A DNA stretch of 11,848 nt, taken from NCBI GenBank assembly GCA_003990745.1, contig RBNI01006009.1:1-11848 (forward strand). Direction: 5' to 3'. The stretch's first letter is position 1. Every line of letters begins with the position of its first letter. The notes below the pieces were generated by a model, which worked only from the letters and a program-made list of their open reading frames with translations, ran no database searches and was not told the DNA's origin. The DNA is from Jimgerdemannia flammicorona. Its lineage: Eukaryota > Mucoromycota > Endogonomycetes > Endogonales > Endogonaceae. Shown piece by piece: positions 6,761-11,848 of this stretch. The translations under genes and the position numbers were made by a program.

Positions 6761-8885
6761 ATGTTCTTCGACCAATTCTTCGAGCGTCTGTCCGTCCTCT
6801 CGGGCGGGATCCCCGCGGATCATCTTAAGATAGCCTTCTCCGTCCTGCTCACCTACCCTTACGCCGTCATCTTCAACAACCTGCCAAACAACCCCCAGGC
6901 GAAGCACCTCTTCTCTATCTTCATCACCACCATAACCTTCGCCTGGTTCCACGAGCTCTACGTCGGTTTCATCCACCTGATTACCGGTATATTGATGACC
7001 TACGCTATAATGAAGTACAACAGGGGGAAGTGGGCTCCGGTGGCCGTATTCGTCCTTACCATGGCCCACATGTCGTATTGGTACGTTACTTGTTTTTCTC
7101 TCTGTGGCGGAATCTTGTCACAGTTAAATTGGTTAGAGCAGAACCGATCAGCAAAGGCGTAGAAAACCGACCTCCTCGTTATCAGGGCGAAACGCCCTCG
7201 TATATATAATTAGTTCCCTTTTCGAGAAAGCTATACAACGGTGCCCAGGGTTTCATATCTGTGCTTTAATCAACCTTCTAATCTGTCGTCTCCCCAATCT
7301 CCAGCCATATTGTCCGCCAGATGGAGGGCCACCTCGGCGATGCCGGTTTTGATCACACCGGACCGCAGATGGTCCTGACCATGAAGCTTACGTCATTCGC
7401 CTTCAATGTGTACGATGGGACAAAACTCGAGAGTGTATGTCAATCACATTGGTTTGATTCCAACGGACCCATGCGGCTAGTGACAGGTCCAGTAAATCTC
7501 ACCCTAACACCCCTTGCGCATACAGAAACTCTCCGAGTATCAACGTAGCAAGCAGATCCGCACCTTCCCCTCACTCATCGAATACATGGGCTGGGCGCTC
7601 TTCTTTGGTGGCTTCCTGGGTGGCCCCGCGTTCGAGTTCGCAGACTACAAGAACTTTGTCGACATGACCGTTTTCACCGTCAAGGACGAGAAGACAGGCA
7701 AGACCAAGATGTTCAAGCCGAACGGCACCGTCCCGGCGCTCAGGAAGCTCGGTCTGAGCTTCGTGTTCGTCGTCGTCCTCGCCACCGTCGCGCCACACTT
7801 TAACGTGCAGGCCGCACTGAAGCCTGAATGGGCATCCGAAGCGTTCTGGAAGAAGTATATAGTCATGCGAACGTGTGACGTTTATCGTGATGTGGGCAAA
7901 TGAATTTCATGATCTCAATATCAGACTTCTCATCACCCAATCGTCGCCTTCTCACTCTCGCTCTACAATCATAGATTCTTGTTCGTCCAGGTGGTGAGCT
8001 TCTGCGTTCGTGTGAAATACTACATCATCTGGCTGATGGCTGAAGGGGCGTGCATCCTGTGCGGACTGGGCTTCAATGGGTACGACGCGAAAACGGGTAC
8101 GGCCAAGTGGAACCGGGTGCCCAATATCGACGTCGTCGGGTACGAGACCGCCCAGAACATCAAGGAGCTGCTGGAATCCTGGAACATGCGCACCAACGTA
8201 TGGCTCAAGAACTACGTCTACCTGCGGGTTACACCTCCGGGGGCCAAGCCCGGTTTTCTTAGTACTCTAGTGACGTTTGGAACAAGTGCGCTGTGGCATG
8301 GATTCCATCCGGGCTATTACCGTGAGTGTCGGTGTGGGATGGGTTCTAAGCACTCTTTTTTTTTTTTTTTTTTTTTTTTTGTGGGAGTCAAGCAGGGTGG
8401 AGTTTTAACTTCACTGACATCTGCATCCGCTTTCCCATATCTTGACCCCAGTCACCTTCGTCACCGGCGCCCTCCTTCAAAACACGGGCAAAACCTTGCG
8501 CCGTAACCTTCGTCCGCTAACGCTAACCCCAGACCTCAAAGAAGCACTCCCAATTAAACCATACTACGACCTCCTGGGCTGCCTTGTGACGCACGCAGCG
8601 CTAAACTACGTGGTGATGCCATTCGTAATCTTATCGTTCTCGGACTCGATTCGGCTCTGGGCGTCGCTGCTGTTCTACACACACGTGGGCGTCGTCGTCA
8701 TCGAGGCTTTCTTCAGGCTCGGTGGCAAAAAATACCTGCAGGGGTTGCAAAAGAGGAGGGTTGAACAGGCCGGGTTGCAATTGAAGGAGATTCCCGAGTC
8801 CAGTAAGGTCGTAGTGTCAGAGATGGGTGTGCCGGAGACAGCGACGGAGGGCGGTGTGCAGGTTGGGCGGGTGAAGATGGAGTGA
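6761..8885 (+). CDS. ALE1: MBOAT-family lysophospholipid acyltransferase, Ale1-like (five exons)
   Basis: Probably re-acylates lysophospholipids with acyl-CoA in the endoplasmic reticulum membrane (Lands cycle). Exons are 6761-7080, 7305-7434, 7526-7854, 7975-8321 and 8452-8885, all GT-AG, giving 519 residues. Exon 1 encodes several hydrophobic segments. Family marks in order: MKLTSFAFNVYDG (about 125-140), GGFLGGPAFEF in exon 3, EGACILCGLGFNGYD (283-297), the WN motif (W329, N330) followed by WLKNYVYLR, and the MBOAT active-site block SALWHGFHPGYY with H368. The GLGFNGYD block fits fungal Ale1. The ATG at 6761 is chosen because a C/T-rich leader precedes it and homologs start close to this point; an in-frame ATG at 6647 would add 38 residues without family support. 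The donor at 7855 (GTATAT) is preferred because it restores the KKFLFVQ segment. The hydrophilic tail has no obvious KKxx signal. Confidence 0.93.
8356..8380 (+). repeat. 25-base poly-T run in acyltransferase intron 4
   Basis: An uninterrupted T run lies in the 130-base intron 8322-8451, about 70 bases before the acceptor. A 15-base T run at 3958-3972 occurs in RNR1 intron 6, right after the donor. Such tracts are prone to slippage and to sequencing error, but both are in introns, so gene models are unaffected. Confidence 0.9.
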
Positions 8886-9896
8886 AGGTATTTGGGGGTT
8901 ATAAACAATGATTGCTCGTTCATACGGCAGCCGCTTTTGATTTCATTGAAAATAAGACCACCGTATAGATGAGGTGATGCCTCAACTATATGGACATCGC
9001 GACTTTATTATTATTATTTGATTGAAGAGACGACGGAGGTTTGTATTGTACATGTGTGCAAATTGGAAATGATATATATCTACAACACCATCCGCAACAA
9101 TCTGGACATTATACTCGTGCACGGGTCATAACAAATACACCAACAGTAAAGATGATGTGAGGCCCTTGGGCGGTGCACTCACAATCGACGCAAAGTCCAA
9201 GACGATACCGCACTGTGGCATCCTTGGTAACAAATCAGTGCAGCCACTCGAGAGTGAAGGAACGGTTGGCAAAATCCTGATGTGACATCACCGTCAGATT
9301 CACAATCACAATACAACCATGGACGATAGATACAATAGAAAAGCGACTCTTTGTATTATTTCATGCGGACTCTGTTACATCACTTTGCCGAGTCCCATCA
9401 ATTCACATAGCCACCCAAGGCATGGCAAGACAGGAATACAATAAATACAAGGATTCCAACGATCCATTCCGATGCTGTATCAACCCACCTGAATAGTTCC
9501 GTGGAATGGATCCAGCTACGGATATGAGACGCCACGAAGATGCGGACACGAGGTACAGGGGAACCTGCAAAGCCAAGGAACATGGATAAAAGCGTGTGAT
9601 GAACAAAAAAAAAAAGAGCTACCAGCGAGAAGATACAGATAGGAGACGCACACGCGCACGAGCGGAAATTCAGTGGTAGTGACAATGGTTGTTCCACATG
9701 ATTCGAGACATCTCCTTTGGAGACGCTCTTCAGTGAAATCTTGGTATACATCAGATGTCATGCGCGCGCATGGTAAGCCCGATCCCATTTTGGGAATATG
9801 AGAAATGAACACGTCAACTCACCATGATTTATAAAGTCGATGTGTAGCATCGGCCATTGTTCTGCTCTTTTGGTGTCCGGATCAACCATGCAATTA
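8886..9896. other. Convergent intergenic region, about 1 kb
   Basis: The acyltransferase (+) and pseudouridine synthase (-) genes both end into this stretch. No confident gene is seen on either strand. It must hold both 3' untranslated regions; TTATTATTATT at about 9005-9016 could serve as a minus-strand A-rich end signal. A possible small minus-strand multi-exon frame (9857-9398) is discussed as a finding but not called, because it recalls no known family and starts only 39 bases past the neighbouring stop. Confidence 0.5.
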
Positions 9897-10759
9897 TTAT
9901 TTCTCTTCAGGCCGTTCGACAACTAACGCGTCAAACGGATTCTCCGTCTCGACGCACAGAGGCGCCTCGTCAGGAAAGGCCAGCACGATTTTCCATGCAT
10001 GAAGCATCATGCGGAAGGTGTCAGTGTACTCGGGCTGCTCGTAGTTGAAGTCGCCCACGATGGGATGGCCGAGTAACTGGGTGTGCAGGCGCAGCTGGTG
10101 GCGACGGCCGGTGATGGGCTCGAGCTGGACCATGGTGACGGGCAGTGAAGGGCAGAAGAAGCCACGTCGGAGAACATTGATGCGGGTCTGGGCGGGGCGA
10201 CCGGTGAGGTTGTCGATGCACATGCGGAAGGAGTGGGTCGGGTCCTTTGCGATGGGGGCAGAGATATCGTAGCTGATGCAATATGTAACAAGGGGGGGGG
10301 GTTATTCTCGTATTCGCAATGTTTGATTGTTTGAAATGGGAAACATGCTAACCTGTCCAGTTTCATGTGGCCCCTCACCAAGGCGACATAGGTCTTTTTG
10401 ACCTTGCGGTCGTGAAACAGGCGACCTGCGGCGGCAGCAGCCTTCTTGTTTAAAGCGAGACAATAAATACCAGAGGTGGCATAGTCGAGCTGGTGGACAT
10501 TACGCAACTTGGTGTACTGGGGGAAGCGACGCAGAAGGGTTGCCTTGACGGTGTCAAGGTTTGTTTCAGTGTTGCAGTTGGGAGGGTGGTGGGGGTGGTT
10601 GGAGTGGTCAACGTTGCAGTCGGGAGTAGGGTGGGTAGGGTGGGTAGGGTGGGTAGGGTGGGTAGGGTGGGTAGGGTGGGTAGGGTGGTCGCCGTCAATG
10701 TAACAATCAGGGGGTTTGTCTACGACAAGGTAGTTGAGACCATGATGCAGGATGCGCAT
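9897..10759 (-). CDS. RluA-family RNA pseudouridine synthase, RPUSD1-like (two exons)
   Basis: Isomerises uridine to pseudouridine in RNA; the target RNA cannot be told from sequence. Exons on the minus strand are 10759-10353 and 10272-9897, joined AG|C over an 80-base GT-AG intron; 260 residues. Residues 10-16 (YLVVDKP) open the catalytic domain. VHQLDYATSG at 88-97 is the RluA motif II with catalytic D92; the HQLD form rather than HRLD resembles animal RPUSD1. KKTYVALVRGH follows, and PITGRRHQLRLH at 188-199 with GHPIVGD is the conserved C-terminal motif. Between the first strand and motif II lies a His/Pro-rich insertion with seven exact HPT units (25-45) and a further Asn/His/Pro-rich part to about 66. 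No N-terminal S4 domain and no clear mitochondrial targeting peptide. A minus-strand TATATAAA lies 40 bases upstream of the ATG. Confidence 0.9.
10292..10301. repeat. 10-base G run in the pseudouridine synthase intron
   Basis: Ten consecutive G on the plus strand (C run in the transcript) lie in the intron 10352-10273, about 20 bases before the acceptor, and act as part of a pyrimidine-rich tract for splicing on the minus strand. Confidence 0.85.
10626..10688. repeat. Seven perfect 9-base tandem repeats, G-quadruplex motif
   Basis: GTAGGGTGG repeats seven times without error (63 bases). On the minus strand it is in frame and encodes (His-Pro-Thr)7 in the pseudouridine synthase. On the plus strand it gives runs GGGTAGGGTGGGTAGGG with loops of one and two bases, an ideal G-quadruplex pattern, on the template strand of that gene. 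A further G-rich, less regular stretch lies at about 10579-10607. Confidence 0.95.
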
Positions 10760-11004
10760 GACGACAAATCAAAATCAAAAAAAAATGGAGCCACGTCATT
10801 TATATAAGAGTCGGCCGATACACGTCATGTATAATAAATGGTTGGCTGACAAACAACCCCCAGATCCCGACTCGGCCCCCAGAATTGCAATGTGCTCAAC
10901 CCAGAATCGCTCTCTCCCCCGCTCTGTCCCAAACGTATAAATACCCCCCATTTCCTATATAAACCCCTCTCCTCTGCTACTCCTTTCCCTGCTTGTCTGT
11001 CGAA
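10760..11004. promoter_or_regulatory. Divergent promoter region between pseudouridine synthase and TFIIA genes
   Basis: The two genes start 245 bases apart in opposite directions. On the minus side, TATATAAA (10806-10799) lies 40 bases before the ATG, next to CACGTCAT at 10792-10799. A second CACGTCAT at 10821-10828 gives two copies of the bZIP/CRE-like half site TGACGTG (read on the minus strand) 29 bases apart. On the plus side two TATA elements and a C/T-rich leader precede the TFIIA start. Factor assignments are inference. Confidence 0.55.
10936..10963 (+). promoter_or_regulatory. Paired TATA boxes of the TFIIA gene
   Basis: TATAAATA at 10936-10943 and TATATAAA at 10956-10963 lie 69 and 49 bases before the TFIIA start codon. 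They are followed by a pyrimidine-rich leader (about 10964-11000), the usual arrangement for a strongly expressed fungal gene. Confidence 0.6.
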
Positions 11005-11848
11005 ATGTCTAACAGCATTGTGGTATGGAACAATCCTTTGCAATACCTTCCAAAAATCACACCTACTCCCTTGCCCCCCCCTTCTTCCCCCCTCCACACG
11101 CTCACCATCCTTTGTTCTTGATTCAATCTCCTTATCTTTTGCAGTCTAGTGTCTACCGCTTCGTGATCGACGACGTAGTCAGTCAGGTGAAGGGCGACTT
11201 CGAGGACATGGGCATCGACGACGCCATCCTTCAGGAGCTGCAGAGAGTAAGTTCTATAATTCCATGCTGAAAAGAAAGGACCGACTTTAATCAGACAATG
11301 CTTGAGTTGAACGTTCTCCAATGTACCCACCCTCTCCCCTTCACGTAACCCGAAACCATTGCTTTACCTATCCTCAACTCAATTGTCGTACCATCTCTCC
11401 TATTTTTTTGTCTCTCCTTGTCCTGCACGAATGACCCCCCCCCCCTGCCACCGCAGTCGTGGGAGAACAAGGTAGCACAATCTCGCGTCGCTAACTTCGC
11501 CGTCAGTGAGGACAGCTATTATGCTGAGGATGCTGACATCGAAGCTGCTCCTGGCGGTGCCGGTTCCGCTTCGCAGTTTCATGCAGTCTCGCCAGCCGAG
11601 GTAAGCCAACTCAACAACTCGTGCAATTTCAATTCAATTACTCTCTCGAGGCCAATTGTTTTCAGAACGGAATCGTATACCGCTTTTTCTTACGCCCACG
11701 CTTCCTTCACGCAGACCTTCTCACAAGCCGCTGCCGCCGCCAGCCTCGCGACGCTTGCTTCGGCCGGCGCGGCCATGCAGAACGCTGAGGCCCAGAACGC
11801 GGTTGGCAAGCCGCAGCAGTTTATGGTACATGTTCACGAATAACCCCC
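11005..11848 (+). CDS. TOA1: Transcription initiation factor TFIIA large (alpha/beta) subunit, 5' part; runs off the window
   Basis: TFIIA binds TBP on promoter DNA and stabilises the pre-initiation complex. Exons: 11005-11022 (MSNSIV), 11145-11246, 11457-11600 and 11715 to at least 11825. The first ~55 residues match the N-terminal four-helix-bundle region: VYRFVIDDVVSQVKGDFEDM, then ILQELQ, then SWENKVAQSRVANF, close to the LWENKL.QSR pattern of animal TFIIA. The rest is the expected low-complexity Ala/Gln/Ser-rich linker. The acidic patch and C-terminal beta-barrel part lie beyond the edge. A possible donor GTACAT is at 11826; without splicing the frame would stop at 11841-11843. The acceptor at 11715 is chosen over one at 11666 because only the former keeps frame. 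Exon 1 is just 18 bases. Confidence 0.9.
11435..11445 (+). repeat. 11-base C run before the TFIIA exon 3 acceptor
   Basis: Eleven consecutive C sit 11 bases before the AG at 11455-11456, forming a pyrimidine tract made of C rather than T. The intron (11247-11456) is 210 bases. Confidence 0.85.

Noticed and set aside
7855..7903. Alternative end of acyltransferase exon 3 at GTGTGA near 7874
   Set aside because: It would add YIVMRT residues before FLFVQ; the GTATAT donor at 7855 keeps the same phase and gives a segment closer to the family pattern.
9930..10260. GC-rich plus-strand frames opposite the pseudouridine synthase C-terminal exon
   Set aside because: The minus strand encodes clear RluA-family motifs here, so the plus-strand frames are shadows.
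10626..10688. Interstitial telomere repeat
   Set aside because: The unit GTAGGGTGG contains TAGGG but is nine bases long and in frame with a gene; it is not TTAGGG-type telomere sequence.
10493..10807. Plus-strand frame with repeated Gly-Arg-Val units
   Set aside because: It is the antisense shadow of the 9-base repeat in the pseudouridine synthase gene, which is well supported on the other strand.
11666..11714. TFIIA exon 4 starting at the first acceptor (11666)
   Set aside because: It shifts frame, replaces the Ala/Gln-rich linker with an Arg/Cys-rich run and stops early.
1..11848. tRNA genes, rRNA, CRISPR arrays, intact transposase or reverse transcriptase genes
   Set aside because: Looked for box A/B-like motifs, regular spacer arrays and catalytic motifs by eye on both strands; none found. 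A tRNAscan or HMM search was not possible here.

Overview
This window comes from a eukaryote, almost certainly a fungus. Every recognisable gene is split by short GT-AG introns (about 65-230 bases), and the encoded proteins most resemble fungal versions: an Ale1-type lysophospholipid acyltransferase and a Rnr1-type ribonucleotide reductase with the C-terminal CxxC tail. The high intron number (13 in one gene), introns mostly near 100 bases, and an RPUSD1-like pseudouridine synthase would fit an early-diverging fungus or a basidiomycete. I cannot place it further from sequence alone. No CRISPR array, bacterial operon, tRNA, rRNA or intact transposon was seen.

Layout, left to right. Bases 1-1357 hold no gene I can support. 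The first ~480 bases are AT-rich; 519-681 carries three diverged copies of a small hairpin-plus-tail repeat; 749-803 carries a 21-base direct repeat. Next come two same-strand genes: a two-exon F-box protein (1358-2167) and, 210 bases on, the 14-exon RNR1 gene (2378-6371). RNR1 is preceded by a tight cluster of ACGCG cores, the binding motif of the G1/S factor MBF. A 389-base spacer with an E-box and a 16-base tandem repeat leads to a five-exon MBOAT acyltransferase (6761-8885, +). A 1-kb convergent spacer follows, then a two-exon RluA-family pseudouridine synthase on the minus strand (10759-9897). It carries an in-frame 9-base minisatellite encoding seven His-Pro-Thr units. A 245-base divergent promoter region separates it from the 5' part of the TFIIA large-subunit gene (11005 to the right edge, +), which is cut by the window.

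The genes are housekeeping functions (protein turnover, dNTP synthesis, phospholipid remodelling, RNA modification, basal transcription) with no sign of a joint pathway or cluster. I reconstructed all exon joins by reading frame, splice consensus and remembered family sequence patterns. All joins are in frame, and the RNR1, MBOAT, pseudouridine synthase and F-box models run from ATG to stop without forced edits. I found no convincing new biological system. The most useful leads are the hairpin repeats with a paired substitution, the non-standard loop 2 of RNR1, the G-quadruplex-prone coding minisatellite, and several introns whose retention would change the protein in specific ways.
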